Source of the DNA: Streptomyces humicola
GTDB taxonomy: Bacteria; Actinomycetota; Actinomycetes; Streptomycetales; Streptomycetaceae
Length of the DNA: 64,000 nucleotides
Direction of reading: 5' to 3'
Assembly: GCF_024436035.1 (NCBI RefSeq)
Contig: NZ_JANFNG010000011.1
Span: forward strand, 141,004-205,003
Shown here in pieces: positions 51,777 to 62,818 of this stretch (its first letter is position 1; each line of letters opens with the position of its first letter). The notes under the pieces are model-generated. The model was given only the letters and a program-made list of their open reading frames with translations. It had not been told where the DNA came from and ran no database searches. The position numbers and the translations under genes are program-made.

Positions 51777-53228
51777 GTGAACCACACCCAAGGCACCACT
51801 CAAGGCACTGACGCCACCCTCCGTGAGCCCGCCGAGGCCTACGCCACGGGCAGCCACGACCTGCCCGTCTCGCCCGCGCTCACAGAATTCATGGGCCGGC
51901 ACTGGGCCCCGAGCCCGCTACCCGATCCGGTGCGCCTCCCGGTGGCGGACTGGACTCCCGGCCGGCGCGCCCGGTTGGCCGAGCGTTTTCCCGGCACGCG
52001 GATCGTCATCCCGGCTGGGCGGGTGAAGACCCGTTCCAACGACATGCCCTACCGCTTCCGCCCGCACACGGCGTACACCTACCTGACCGGCGATCAGACT
52101 CCTGATGGGGTGCTGGTCCTGGATCCGGACGGGAAGGCCACGCTGTACCTGCGCCCGCGATCGCCACGCGACGGCGAGGCGTACCGTGACCGGGTCTACG
52201 GCGAGTTCTGGATCGGGCGACGCCGTAGCCTGCAGGAGGCCGAGGAGAGCCTGCGTATCCCGGTCGAGAACCTCGACCTCCTGTCCGACACCCTGCGTGG
52301 CAGAGTTCCCACGCGGGTGCTGCGCGGCGTGGACGCAGCAGTGGACGGGCTGCTGCCCGGAGAGCCGGACCCCGAGCTGGCGGCGGTGCTCTCCGAGCTG
52401 CGGCTGTGCAAGGACCCTTGGGAGCTCGACCAGCTGCGCGAGGCCGTGGACATCACCGTGCGCGGCTTCGAGGACGTGGCCAGAGCCTTGACAGACGCCT
52501 CGAAGCACCCGCGCGGAGAGCGCTGGATCGAGGGTGCGTTCGGACACCGCGCCCGCCTTGAGGGCAACGGCCTGGGCTACGAGACCATCGCGGCGGCCGG
52601 CAAGAATGCCTGCACACTGCATTGGTGGCGCAACGAGGGGCCGGTGACGCCGGGCGAGATGCTGCTGCTCGACGCGGGCGCCGAGGCGGACTCGCTCTAC
52701 ACCGCCGACATCACCAGGACCCTGCCGATCGATGGAACCTTCACCCCATTGCAGCGCGATTTGTACGAGCTCGAGTTCACAGCGCAGAGCGCGGGCATCG
52801 CGGCGCTGCGGCCCGGGGCCAGGTTCCGCGACTTCCACCTTGCGGCGATGCGGGTCATCGTCAGCGGGCTGGTCGACATGGGCATCGTGAAGACGAGCGT
52901 GGACGAGGCGATGGCCGCGGAGGATGGCCGGTATCGCCGCTACACTCTCTGCGCCAGCGGCCACATGCTCGGCATGGACGTGCACGACTGCGGCCAGGCC
53001 CGAGCGAGCACATACCTGGACGCGCGGCTCGAGGTCGGTCATGTGCTCACCGTCGAACCCGGCATCTACTTCCAGCCCGACGACCTGACCGTGCCGGAGG
53101 AACTGCGCGGCATCGGCCTCAGGATCGAGGACGACCTGGTGATCACCCCGTCGGGCGCCGACATGCTCTCGGCCGCGCTGCCTCGTTCCCCAGACGCCGT
53201 GGAGGATTGGCTGGCCGAATTTTCGTGA
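51777..53228 (+). CDS. M24 metallopeptidase, aminopeptidase P type
   Basis: The 483-residue protein has an N-terminal creatinase-like domain (about 30-230) and a pita-bread M24 domain. The metal ligands are all visible: Asp in LLLDAGAE, Asp in YTADITRT, His in ASGHMLGMDVHD, Glu in TVEPGIYF and Glu in LRIEDDLVIT. Such enzymes remove N-terminal residues preceding proline using two Mn2+ ions. GTG 51777 is chosen; AAAGG lies upstream. It is cytoplasmic, with no signal peptide. Streptomyces often has two such genes; this could be a second copy. Confidence 0.92.
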   Translation: MNHTQGTTQGTDATLREPAEAYATGSHDLPVSPALTEFMGRHWAPSPLPDPVRLPVADWTPGRRARLAERFPGTRIVIPAGRVKTRSNDMPYRFRPHTAYTYLTGDQTPDGVLVLDPDGKATLYLRPRSPRDGEAYRDRVYGEFWIGRRRSLQEAEESLRIPVENLDLLSDTLRGRVPTRVLRGVDAAVDGLLPGEPDPELAAVLSELRLCKDPWELDQLREAVDITVRGFEDVARALTDASKHPRGERWIEGAFGHRARLEGNGLGYETIAAAGKNACTLHWWRNEGPVTPGEMLLLDAGAEADSLYTADITRTLPIDGTFTPLQRDLYELEFTAQSAGIAALRPGARFRDFHLAAMRVIVSGLVDMGIVKTSVDEAMAAEDGRYRRYTLCASGHMLGMDVHDCGQARASTYLDARLEVGHVLTVEPGIYFQPDDLTVPEELRGIGLRIEDDLVITPSGADMLSAALPRSPDAVEDWLAEFS

Positions 53229-53390
53229 ACCGACCCACCAGCGAAGGCTGAGGTCCCACGGCACCCCCGCTCACCCCGGTTTGCGCCCGCGCCCCTGACG
53301 CAGTAGCACCGCCGGGAGCGCGAGCAGGCACCGTGCCACCTGGTACACCAGGGAGACGTCCACCTGGTTCGGTTAAGCCACTGCGGCCGC

Positions 53391-55019
53391 TTACCGGATG
53401 CCGTGGACGGCTTGGGGGTCAGTGGGCGGGAGGACGGGCTCGGCCTTCGTGGTGGCGGGGGACGCGGTCACGTAGACCGGGGTGGGGTCGGGCTCGGGGG
53501 CGCAGGTCTTGGCGATGAATCCCTTGCCGGTGGGGAGGCTGCCGTCCCGCAGGAAGGCGGTGAAGGCGTCGTCCAGGCAGGCATCGCCGTGGAACAGGAT
53601 CTCGTGGAAGCTGCCGCCGTTCTGGACGACCAGCTTGGAGCCGGGCAGCGCCTTGTGCATCGCGACACCGCCCGGATAGGGGGTGGCGGCGTCCTCGGTG
53701 GCCTGGAAGAGCAGGACGGGCGGCAGACCCTTGCCGGTGATCTTCAGTCGGCCGGCCAGGTTGCCCTGGTAAGGCCAGAACATGCAGGCGGCGTTGTACC
53801 ACATGTTGTTATAGGTGTAGAAGGGCGCGACGGCGTTGACCTTGGCCTGGTCCTTCTTCCAGAACTCCCAGTCTCGCGGCCAGTTGTTCTCGGTGCACTG
53901 GACCGCGTTGTACGCCGGGAACGTGCCGTCGTCGGCGCCCGGGGCCGCGTAGAGGTTGTAGGCGGTGGTCAGCGGGCGGGTGTCGTTCTTGGTGAGGTAG
54001 GCCGACAGCACGGTCGCCATCTGCGGCCAGCGCAGGAAGTTGTAGCCGCCGCCGTAGAAGGTGTCCTCGAACTCGGCGGGACCGATCTTGCCGGGGGCCG
54101 GGGCGGCATCCACCGGGTTGGTCCGCAGCGCGGCCTCGACCTGGTAGTACTTCTGCTCCACGGTGGCCGCGTCGGTGCCCAGGTGGTAGACGGAGTCGGC
54201 CTTGGCGGTCCACGCCGCGAAGGCGTCGAATCGGCGCTGGTGCTCCTTGTCCTGCAGGATGTTGTGGTCGTACCAGGTGATGGTCGGGCCGACGATGCTG
54301 TCCAGCACCATCCGGCGCACATGCGAGGGGAAGAGCTGGCCGTACGTCGAGCCCAGCGAGGTGCCCCACGAGCCACCGTAGAAGCTGATCTTTTGGACGC
54401 CGAGCGCCCGCCGGATGCTGTCCATGTCGCGCGCGTTGTCGACGGTGGTCATGTGCGGCAGGATCCAGCTCCAGTTCGCGGCGCAGTCGGCGGCGTACTT
54501 GGCCGACTTCTCCAGCCATGCCGCCGAGGTGCCCTGGCTGACTTGATAGTCCGGCCGCTCGCCGTCGAAGAAGTGCGCGTCGCAGGTGACATGCGGCTCG
54601 CTGGCGTTGGTGCCGCGCGGGTCGAAGCCGATCCAGTCGTAGGTCGAGGCGACGTCCTGGGGGATTTTTGCGGAGATGTAGGCGGGCATCCACAGCCCGG
54701 AGTCGCCTGGACCGCCGGGGTTCAGCAGGATCGGACCCTGCTGCTTGTCCTTGGGCGCGGTGGCCGGGAGCCGGTCCACCTTGATCTTGATCTTGGTGCC
54801 GTCCGGGTGCGCGTAGTCCAGCGGCACTTCGAGCATGGCGCACTGCAGCGCGGGGGTGGCGGTGTCATGGCAGGAGCTCCAGACGAGCTTCCCCTGGCCC
54901 GTGTCCCCGGGTGCCGGTAAGGAAGCGGAGGCAGGCGTGATACCTGCGAACACTGCGCCGATGGCGGCGACGGCCGATAACAGGCCTCTGACTTTTCTCA
55001 CGGGAGCATGATGTGACAT
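53391..55019 (-). CDS. Secreted S33-family alpha/beta hydrolase (tripeptidyl aminopeptidase-like)
   Basis: The 542-residue protein has a signal peptide (MSHHAPVRKVRGLLSAVAAI..., cleavage near ASA) and the SlpD/Tap fold: oxyanion NPGGPGDSG, nucleophile GGSWGTSLG, Asp in TEDAATPYPG and His in NGGSFHEILFHGDACLD. The C-terminal TAP-like domain is present. Family members release N-terminal peptides from extracellular proteins. ATG 55019 is chosen because the signal peptide starts there. It lies downstream of P450 copy 1 on the same strand, 125 nt away, and may or may not be part of the biosynthetic operon. Confidence 0.92.
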   Translation of the reverse strand: MSHHAPVRKVRGLLSAVAAIGAVFAGITPASASLPAPGDTGQGKLVWSSCHDTATPALQCAMLEVPLDYAHPDGTKIKIKVDRLPATAPKDKQQGPILLNPGGPGDSGLWMPAYISAKIPQDVASTYDWIGFDPRGTNASEPHVTCDAHFFDGERPDYQVSQGTSAAWLEKSAKYAADCAANWSWILPHMTTVDNARDMDSIRRALGVQKISFYGGSWGTSLGSTYGQLFPSHVRRMVLDSIVGPTITWYDHNILQDKEHQRRFDAFAAWTAKADSVYHLGTDAATVEQKYYQVEAALRTNPVDAAPAPGKIGPAEFEDTFYGGGYNFLRWPQMATVLSAYLTKNDTRPLTTAYNLYAAPGADDGTFPAYNAVQCTENNWPRDWEFWKKDQAKVNAVAPFYTYNNMWYNAACMFWPYQGNLAGRLKITGKGLPPVLLFQATEDAATPYPGGVAMHKALPGSKLVVQNGGSFHEILFHGDACLDDAFTAFLRDGSLPTGKGFIAKTCAPEPDPTPVYVTASPATTKAEPVLPPTDPQAVHGIR

Positions 55020-55144
55020 GTCCCCTATCAATTCAGCGTGTCCGGCTACGAGTTACCCAGCTGTGACCGCGCTGAGGGGCGGTACGACGGACTGAACAAC
55101 GCAAGTCGGCCGCGGTGCGCTTCGCGACTTCGGCAAAGAGCAGG

Positions 55145-56356
55145 TCACCAGCTGACGGGGAGGGTGAGAGGTGACTTGCTCGGGGACTCGTCCTCCCAGA
55201 TGGGGTGGTGGCCTTCGGCCAGGCGCAGGTCCGGGAGCCGGTCGAAGAGTGCTTCCAGGCACACCGTCATCTCGGCCCGAGCCAGGTGGGACCCGATGCA
55301 GTTATGCGCTCCACGGCCGAAGGCGAGGTGGGGGTTGTCCACGCGACACAGATCGAGCCGGTCGCCGTCGGCGAACACACTCTCGTCGCGGTTGGCCGCG
55401 GCGAGTACGGGCAGCACGGCGTCGCCGACGCGGATCGTCCGGCCGTGCAACTCGATGTCCTCGACTGCCCGGAGGACCACGACACCGTTCATCACCGGCA
55501 TGTAGCGCAGGAGTTCCTCCACCGCGCCGGGCATGAGGTCGGCGTTGTCGCGCAGGCGGTCCCACTGGTCCGGCTGCGCCAGCAGGGTGTGTACAGAGTC
55601 GGCAAGGAACATGGTGCTCGTCCGGTAGCCGGCGACCAGCATGGACAGCCCGAAGCTCACCGCGCTCTCGCCGTCCACAGTGCCGCGCTCCCACTCGCGG
55701 ACCAGTTTGCTAAGCATGTCGTCACCAGGCTCGCGCCGCTTGTGGTCAAGCAACGAGGTGATGTATTCGCGCAGTTGGGAGGTGGCCTCGCGGCCCTCCT
55801 CCAGCGTGAGCAGGGCCCCGAGCGCAGCGTCCGCCTTGGGCAGGAAGTACTCGCTGTCCTCGTAGGGGATGCCCACCAGATCGCACATCACCATGACGGG
55901 GAAGGGCTCGAGGAACCGGACGACCAGGTCGCCGGGCTGGTCGCCGCTGACGAGTGGATCGAGCAGCCGGTCGGCCGACTGCCGGATGCGAGGCAGCCGG
56001 CTCCGGATGGACCGGACGCTGAACGGCTCGCTCAGGGCCCTACGCAGGGCGGCGTGCCGGGGGCCTTCGAGTTCCATCATCGTGATCAGGCCCGGCTCAT
56101 CACCGGGGGCCCGGCCGGGGCGGGGCGGCCAGTCGGTGATGCTCGGCCTGATCAGCCGGGAGTCTGCGACCAGTTCCTTGACGTCGGCGTACCGCGTGGC
56201 GTACCAGGCGGTGGCGCCGATCGGCAGTCGGACCTTGGCCAGCGGGCACTCCCGGCGCAGCCGGCCGTACTCCTCCGGCGGCCCCATGGTGCCCGGCGGC
56301 GGGAGAGGCATGTCGATGACGGGCACGTCGACGACGGGTTCCGGCGTTGTGTTCAC
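55145..56356 (-). CDS. Cytochrome P450 (copy 1)
   Basis: The 403-residue P450 has the heme-binding FGRGAHNCIGSHLARAE, the ExxR motif in EELLR, and the I-helix FGLSMLVAGYRTSTMFL. The I-helix normally reads (A/G)GxxT with an acidic residue before Thr; here Arg (AGYRT) replaces the acid. GTG 56356 is preferred because GGAGGT lies six bases upstream. It is closely related to P450 copy 2 next door; the pair is a tandem duplication. Probable tailoring oxidase for the NRPS product. Electron donors are not encoded here. Confidence 0.94.
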   Translation of the reverse strand: MNTTPEPVVDVPVIDMPLPPPGTMGPPEEYGRLRRECPLAKVRLPIGATAWYATRYADVKELVADSRLIRPSITDWPPRPGRAPGDEPGLITMMELEGPRHAALRRALSEPFSVRSIRSRLPRIRQSADRLLDPLVSGDQPGDLVVRFLEPFPVMVMCDLVGIPYEDSEYFLPKADAALGALLTLEEGREATSQLREYITSLLDHKRREPGDDMLSKLVREWERGTVDGESAVSFGLSMLVAGYRTSTMFLADSVHTLLAQPDQWDRLRDNADLMPGAVEELLRYMPVMNGVVVLRAVEDIELHGRTIRVGDAVLPVLAAANRDESVFADGDRLDLCRVDNPHLAFGRGAHNCIGSHLARAEMTVCLEALFDRLPDLRLAEGHHPIWEDESPSKSPLTLPVSW

Positions 56357-56456
56357 GGGTGGACCTCCGCTGGTCGTGTGCAACGGTCGTACGCAACCTG
56401 GGTCGTCTGGGCTTGGCCGTCTGGGCCCGTTCGGGTGCGCGGGGCCGGCAGGCCGT

Positions 56457-57680
56457 TCACCAGGTGACCGGAAGGGTCAGCGGTGACTTGGTGACGGATT
56501 GGTCGTCCCAGAGGGGCTCCTGCCCGTCGGCCAGGCGCAGCCGGGCGAAGCGGTCGAACAACGCCTCCAGTCCCACGGTCAGTTCGGCGCGTGCCAGGTG
56601 GGAGCCGATGCAGTTGTGGGTTCCTCGGCCGAAGGTGAGGTGGGGATTGTCCGCGCGGCACAGGTCGAGCCGGGCGGCGTCGGCGAACACACTCCCGTCG
56701 CGGTTCGCGGAGGCCAGCGCGGGGATGACGACCTCGCCCTTGCGGACGGTCTGCTCGCGCACCTCGATGTCCTCAGTGGCCAACAACAGCACGGTGCCGT
56801 TCATCACCGGCATGTAGCGCAGGAGTTCCTCCATCGCGCCGGGCATGAGGTCGCGGTGGTCGCGCAGGCGGTCCCACTGGTCCGGCTGCGCCAGCAGGGT
56901 GTGCACCGAGTCGGCCAGGAAGAAGCTGCTGATGCCGAAGCCGACCGTGAGCATGGACAGCCCGAAGGCCATCACATCGTCATCGGCGAGTGCCCCGTCC
57001 TCGCACTGGCGGACCAGCAGGGACAGGACGTCGTCGCCGGGCCGGCTCCGTTTCTGTGCGATCAGCCCGGCCACGTACTCGCGCAGCAGGTCGGTGACCC
57101 TGCGTCCTTCCTGCGAAGCCACCATGGAGTCGAGGGCCGCGTCCAGGACCGGAAGGAACCAGTCCCGGTCCTCGAACGGTATACCCACCAGCTCGCACAG
57201 CACGAGCAGTGGGAAGGGCTCGGTGAACCCGGCCACCAGATCACCGGGACGGCCGGCTTCCTCGAACGCCTCCAGCAGGTGCTCTGCCAGTTCGCGGATG
57301 CGCGGCAGCTGGTCCCGGACGGCTCGGGAGCTGAACGCCGAAGCCACGGCCCTGCGCAGCGCCAGGTGCCGGGGACCTTCCAGTTCCGCCATGGTGACCA
57401 GGCGCGGCCCGTTGTCGGCGGCCGGGCCGGGGCGGGACGGCCAGTCGTTGATGGCCGGCCTGATCAGGCGGGAGTCCGCGATCAGTTCCCGGACGTCGGC
57501 GTACCGGGTGGCGTACCAGGCGGTCGCGTCCATCGGCATCCTGACCCTGGCCATGGGGCATCTCGCGCGCAGCCGCGCGCACTCCTCGGGCGGCCCCATG
57601 GTTCCCGGCGGCGGGAGCGGGAAGTCCAGGACATCCGCTTCAGGGCCGCAGCCCCGTGCACTGGGTGGCTGTGGGGTCAT
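56457..57680 (-). CDS. Cytochrome P450 (copy 2)
   Basis: The 407-residue P450 has FGRGTHNCIGSHLARAE and EELLR, and aligns with copy 1 along its length (identical PPPGTMGPPEE, DSVHTLLAQPDQWDRLRD and SPLTLPV segments). Its I-helix reads LSMLTVGFGISSFFL: the conserved Thr is replaced by Ile and the acid by Gly. That is rare in monooxygenases and seen in P450s with unusual chemistry, such as some acting on carrier-protein-bound substrates. ATG 57680 with AAAGGGG; it starts 27 nt after the NRPS stop, so the two are in one operon. Confidence 0.94.
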   Translation of the reverse strand: MTPQPPSARGCGPEADVLDFPLPPPGTMGPPEECARLRARCPMARVRMPMDATAWYATRYADVRELIADSRLIRPAINDWPSRPGPAADNGPRLVTMAELEGPRHLALRRAVASAFSSRAVRDQLPRIRELAEHLLEAFEEAGRPGDLVAGFTEPFPLLVLCELVGIPFEDRDWFLPVLDAALDSMVASQEGRRVTDLLREYVAGLIAQKRSRPGDDVLSLLVRQCEDGALADDDVMAFGLSMLTVGFGISSFFLADSVHTLLAQPDQWDRLRDHRDLMPGAMEELLRYMPVMNGTVLLLATEDIEVREQTVRKGEVVIPALASANRDGSVFADAARLDLCRADNPHLTFGRGTHNCIGSHLARAELTVGLEALFDRFARLRLADGQEPLWDDQSVTKSPLTLPVTW

Positions 57681-57707
57681 GCTCGCACCCCTTTCCGGGT
57701 CGCGCGG

Positions 57708-60700
57708 CTAAGGGCGCTCGATGTAGCCGGTGGCGTAGAAGTACTCGAGGTAGCGGTCAAGCAGTTCCGCGTCGACAGGCGGGCAGTACAGGCCCGCGGT
57801 GGCCAGGTCGCGCTCGACGTTGGCTCGGCCCACGGTCGGGAAGGTGCCCTCGAAGTACATCTCCTTGACGGACATGTCCGCTTGCTTGCAGCGGTCCACG
57901 CACAGCGAGACGAACGGGGCTGTGGGGCTCGTGGGGTTCTGTGCGACATGGCGGACGAGTTCGCCCACCCATTCCTCGTAGGGGAGGCGGCGGATCCTGT
58001 GGCCGGCTGCGTCCATCCGGTCGAGCATGTCGCGCAGGTTCCCCGGGCGGGGGTTGGTCATGTGGTAGGTCCGGTGGGTCGTGCGATGCGTCGTGGCGAT
58101 GTGCAGCACAGCGTCGGCGAGGTAGTCCACCGGGACGAAGTCCAGCGGCAGCGGGATGTCGGGGGCCAGCCCTGTCTCGCTGATCGTCTTGAACAGCGAG
58201 CAGATCGCGGTGTCGGTGTTGCATGCGCCGGTGCACCGGTCACCGGTGATCTCGTACGGCCGGTAGACCGCCACCGGCAGCCCCTGGTCCGCGGCGCCGC
58301 GCAGCACCTCTTCGGCAACCCACTTGCTCTCGGCATAGCCCATGGTGAGCCGGTCGGCGTGATCGAGCGGCAGATCCTCATCGACGTGCCGTACGCCGGC
58401 GGTGCCGAAGCCGGCCAGTACCGCGACGGTGGACAGGAAGTGCATGGGCACACCGCGCCCTGCAGCCAGCCGTATGAGCTGCCTGGTGCCCTCCACGTTG
58501 GCGCGGCGCAGCGCCTCGTAGGGGTAGAGGAAGTTGACCTGCGCGGCCGCGTGGACCACCAGGTCGAGGGTGTCGGCGAGCTCGTCGGCGCAGCCCGGTT
58601 CCATGCCGAGTTCGGGCTCGGCGAGGTCGGCGGGGAAGCATACGATGCGGTCGGCGGCCTCCGCGGTGGCGAGGCCGAAGCGGGCAAGGTTCCGCATCAC
58701 CTTCTGCCGGGCGTGTGCACGGCCGCGGCTTCGCACCGGGCAGTGCACCCGGGTGCCGGCGCGGCGCAGCAGCCGGTCCAGCAGGAAGGCGCCGGCGAAG
58801 CCGGACGCACCGGTCAGCAGCACCTCCCTGGGGCGCTGCCAGTCCGGCTCCGGCCCACGTCGCGGTGGCAGGGTGAAGCCCAGCCGCGCCTCGGCGCGGA
58901 AGTCCACGGCGCCTGTGGCGGCGAGCCCCTCGCCCTGCCCGTCCTTGACGACGGCGAGGGCGGCGACGGCAGCGCTGAAGTCCTCCAGGGTCGGGGAGCG
59001 CAGCAGACTGTGGATCAACGCGCGGCCGTGCCGTGCGTCGAGCTCGAAGGCGGCCAGCGTGCGGGTGACGACCTCGGCTGCCAGCAAGGAGTCGCCGCCG
59101 ATGTCGAAGAAACTGTCACCGGGTGCCGGGCACGTACCCAGCACCACTTGCCACACCTGCGCCAGGGAGTCCGACGGCCCCAGACCGGAGCGCTCCTCCC
59201 GCACCGGGGTGGTGACAGCTTCGGCGGCCGCCAGCCTGCGCAGCCGGTGGCGGTCCACCTTGCCCGCTGCGGTCACCGGGAACTGCGCGACCTCCACCAG
59301 CCGCGCGGGCACCGCGGCTGAGGGCAGCCACTGCGCGAGGCTGCTGCGGATGCGGTCCACGGGCAGCCCCTGACTGGGGCGGGCCGGTGTCACATATCCG
59401 ATCAGGGTGCCGCCCTCCTGTTCGACGACGGCCTCGCCCACCGCGTCGTCCGCCCGCAGTCGCGCCTCTATCTCGTCCGGCTCGATGCGAAGCCCGCGCA
59501 GTTTGATCTGCCGGTCCGCCCGGGCCCGGTACTCCAGGAGGCCGTCCGCACGCCGGACCACCAGGTCACCGGTGCGGTAGAGCCGCGTCCCGGAATCGAA
59601 GCAGTTGCCGACGAAGCGCTCGGCGGTCAGCTCGGGGTCACCGAGGTACCCCAGGGCGAGCCCGTCTCCGCCAACCAGGAGTTCACCCTCCTCGCCGACG
59701 TCCGCAAGCGTGCCGTCCGCGCGTACCACGTAGCAGGTGGAGTTCTCCAGGGGACGGCCGATCGGCACGGCCGTCACCTCGGGAGGAAGATCGTGCACCA
59801 GGTATGCGGTGGAGACCACGCTGTTCTCGGTCGGACCGTAGAAGTTGACCACCGTGGTGTCCGGGCAGGCCGCCAGTATCGCGCGCGCCAGCTGAGGGTC
59901 CATCGCCTCACCACCGGCCGAGGCGAACCGCAGAGACCGCAATGCCCACGGCCTGGTGCGCGCGATGTGGTGGAACACCCCAGTGGTCAGATAGGCGACG
60001 CTGACCCGCTCGGAGAGCAGCCGCGATTCCAGAGCGGCCGGTGACAGCAGCTCCTCCTGATCGGCGATCACGACGCAGGCGCCGGCGAGCAGCGGGGACC
60101 AGATCTCGATCGTGGAAGCGTCCGAGGAGAGACCGTAGGCGTGCAGTACCCGTTCGCCGGGCCGTGGACGCTGCCAGACCAGGTCGGAGGCGGCCAACCG
60201 GACCACGCCGCGGTGCGGGATCGCCACAGGTTTGGGGCGACCGGTCGAGCCCGATGTGAAGATCACGTAGGCGCAGTCCGTGGGGTCTGCCCCGGCCTGC
60301 GGGACTCCGGCCGGGGCCGTGGCCGCCAGGCCGCCCAGGTCGATGCGGGTACGCACGCGCCGGATGCGGCAGACGCTGCCCGGCAGCGTCACCACGGTGT
60401 GGACCCCTGCGTCCTCGGCCATCGCCTGCAGTCGCCCGGGCGGTGAGGAGTCGTCGAGCGGGACGTACGCGGCACCGGTCTTGAGGACGCCCAGGAAGGC
60501 GACCAGTGCTTCCAGGGACCGGCTCCCGCACACGCCGACCTCGTCACCGTGCCGCACCCCGGACTCGCGTATCCGGGCGGCCAACGCGTCGGAGCGGACC
60601 TTGAGCTCGCCGTAGCTGATGCTGCGGCCGTCCTGTACCGAGGCAGTGGCCCGCGGGCGGAGCTCCGCCTGGGCGTCGAACAGTTCGTGCAGACAGCGAT

Positions 60701-60767
60701 CGCGCGGATACCATACCGGCCCGGCGTTCCAAGCCACTGCGACCGGATAGGTCATCTCGGTGACCAT
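57708..60767 (-). CDS. Single-module NRPS-like A-PCP-reductase
   Basis: The 1019-residue enzyme has an adenylation domain (about 20-520: YVIFTSGSTGRPKPVAIPH, NFYGPTE, YRTGDLV, LRGLRIEPDEIE, A10 lysine in AAGKVDRH), a carrier domain (FFDIGGDSLLAAE, near 580) and a thioester reductase domain (about 650-1010: LLTGASGFAGAFLL, catalytic GYAESK). There is no condensation domain, so it activates one amino acid and releases it as an aldehyde or alcohol, as in carboxylic acid reductase-like enzymes. My hand-derived specificity code is about D-A-I-G-S-G-F-V-V-K, suggesting a hydrophobic or aromatic substrate, low confidence. The ATG at 60767 has only a weak ribosome binding site. Confidence 0.92.
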   Translation of the reverse strand: MVTEMTYPVAVAWNAGPVWYPRDRCLHELFDAQAELRPRATASVQDGRSISYGELKVRSDALAARIRESGVRHGDEVGVCGSRSLEALVAFLGVLKTGAAYVPLDDSSPPGRLQAMAEDAGVHTVVTLPGSVCRIRRVRTRIDLGGLAATAPAGVPQAGADPTDCAYVIFTSGSTGRPKPVAIPHRGVVRLAASDLVWQRPRPGERVLHAYGLSSDASTIEIWSPLLAGACVVIADQEELLSPAALESRLLSERVSVAYLTTGVFHHIARTRPWALRSLRFASAGGEAMDPQLARAILAACPDTTVVNFYGPTENSVVSTAYLVHDLPPEVTAVPIGRPLENSTCYVVRADGTLADVGEEGELLVGGDGLALGYLGDPELTAERFVGNCFDSGTRLYRTGDLVVRRADGLLEYRARADRQIKLRGLRIEPDEIEARLRADDAVGEAVVEQEGGTLIGYVTPARPSQGLPVDRIRSSLAQWLPSAAVPARLVEVAQFPVTAAGKVDRHRLRRLAAAEAVTTPVREERSGLGPSDSLAQVWQVVLGTCPAPGDSFFDIGGDSLLAAEVVTRTLAAFELDARHGRALIHSLLRSPTLEDFSAAVAALAVVKDGQGEGLAATGAVDFRAEARLGFTLPPRRGPEPDWQRPREVLLTGASGFAGAFLLDRLLRRAGTRVHCPVRSRGRAHARQKVMRNLARFGLATAEAADRIVCFPADLAEPELGMEPGCADELADTLDLVVHAAAQVNFLYPYEALRRANVEGTRQLIRLAAGRGVPMHFLSTVAVLAGFGTAGVRHVDEDLPLDHADRLTMGYAESKWVAEEVLRGAADQGLPVAVYRPYEITGDRCTGACNTDTAICSLFKTISETGLAPDIPLPLDFVPVDYLADAVLHIATTHRTTHRTYHMTNPRPGNLRDMLDRMDAAGHRIRRLPYEEWVGELVRHVAQNPTSPTAPFVSLCVDRCKQADMSVKEMYFEGTFPTVGRANVERDLATAGLYCPPVDAELLDRYLEYFYATGYIERP

Positions 60768-60814
60768 CGGAAAAACCTGTCTCTCCTGCGCGTGCACCGC
60801 CTGGGCCCAGAGGA

Positions 60815-61270
60815 CTACGGGTCGAATTCCGCAGCGAAGGCGGAGAAGTCGGCTGTCCGCCACCTCTGGGGCCGCATGCGGATGAGGATGTTGTCGGTCA
60901 GCTGCTGGCGGTTGGCGGCCAGGTACGCCGCCGCGGTATCCGTGTCCAGGTACCGGTGGGCCAGCGCCTCGTGCTCGGCCGGGGGCAGTGGATCCTCCAC
61001 GGCCACCACCGGCCCCTCCACACTGACGTAGCGGTAAGGGGCCGACTCGTCCTGTGCGCACAGGCTGAACCGCCCCGCGTCGCGGATGAGCCGGGCCTTC
61101 AGCGTCTTCCGCCCCGTCTGGATCGTCACCAGTCCACCGGGCCGGTAGGAATACCACAGCGGAACCAGCAACGGACCACCGCCGCTGCGCGGATCATCCA
61201 CCCCCAGGATTCCCACATGCAGGCCGGCAAGGAAATCTTCCCGATCTTCAACCGACATCCTGAGATCCAC
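60815..61270 (-). CDS. PPOX-family flavin/F420-binding protein
   Basis: The 151-residue protein is of the pyridoxamine 5'-phosphate oxidase-like split-barrel class: LAGLHVGILGV, PLLVPLWYSYRPGGLVTIQTGRKTLKARLIRDAGRFSLC and YVSVEGPVVAVED. Such proteins bind FMN or F420 and reduce or oxidise small molecules. GTG 61270 has GAGG about eight bases upstream; ATG 61258 is an alternative. It precedes the NRPS gene by 47 nt, so it probably heads the minus-strand biosynthetic operon. It may modify the substrate or product of the NRPS. Confidence 0.85.
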   Translation of the reverse strand: MDLRMSVEDREDFLAGLHVGILGVDDPRSGGGPLLVPLWYSYRPGGLVTIQTGRKTLKARLIRDAGRFSLCAQDESAPYRYVSVEGPVVAVEDPLPPAEHEALAHRYLDTDTAAAYLAANRQQLTDNILIRMRPQRWRTADFSAFAAEFDP

Positions 61271-61852
61271 TGGTGCCACCTCGATTCGGCGGAGAACCGC
61301 GACCGGTGCTGGCCCTGGTGTGAGATGCGGGCCGGTTGGGTGGTGCCCGGCCGACGGGTGGGCGGCCGTCGAAGGCCAGCCAGGGGGCCCTCGGGCGCTG
61401 CAGACGGTCGTCGTTTCCGCCTGCCGACCCGGCGCAGTCCGCAGGGTCGGGCCGGGCCCTCTCTCAAGCTTTTCACCAAACCTGACCGGTTCGCATTCCG
61501 GGCGACTCGAACAAGGGGGTTGCCGCCCCGGGACGCTCGGCAGGAAGGGCGTCTCCAACCGGCCGGCCGAGATCGCCAGGCCGTGGCGGCCGAGCCCCTC
61601 ATGCGATTCGTGGTGGACCGCGGACCGGAAGGCCCACTGATGCCGACCGGGCGGTGCATCGCATATGCGCACCATCCTGGTGGGGGGTGGACCGCAGCGG
61701 CCTGCCGGCCGAGACCGCGGCGACGGCCGGGTGAACCCGTGGGGGCGTGAGCCGGCGAGCCGTTCCCCAACGGGAACGCAGAATGAGAGGTGCGTTGTCA
61801 ATGGTGGGCCGCTGCGCTTGATCTGTAGCCGGCCGGGAGAAGGAAGACGCAC
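61271..61852. other. Divergent intergenic region of the biosynthetic cluster
   Basis: 582 nt with no credible gene. It should contain the promoters of the minus-strand biosynthetic operon and of the plus-strand ABC exporter. A TTGTCA...TTGATC pair at 61794-61822 could drive the exporter but is weak. No regulator gene is found in the cluster. Confidence 0.4.

Positions 61853-62814
<962 letters not shown>

Positions 62815-62818
<4 letters not shown>

Noticed and set aside
60768..61157. Upstream extension of the NRPS frame to 61157
   Set aside because: That stretch overlaps the PPOX gene and reads as a shadow frame; the A domain begins right after 60767.
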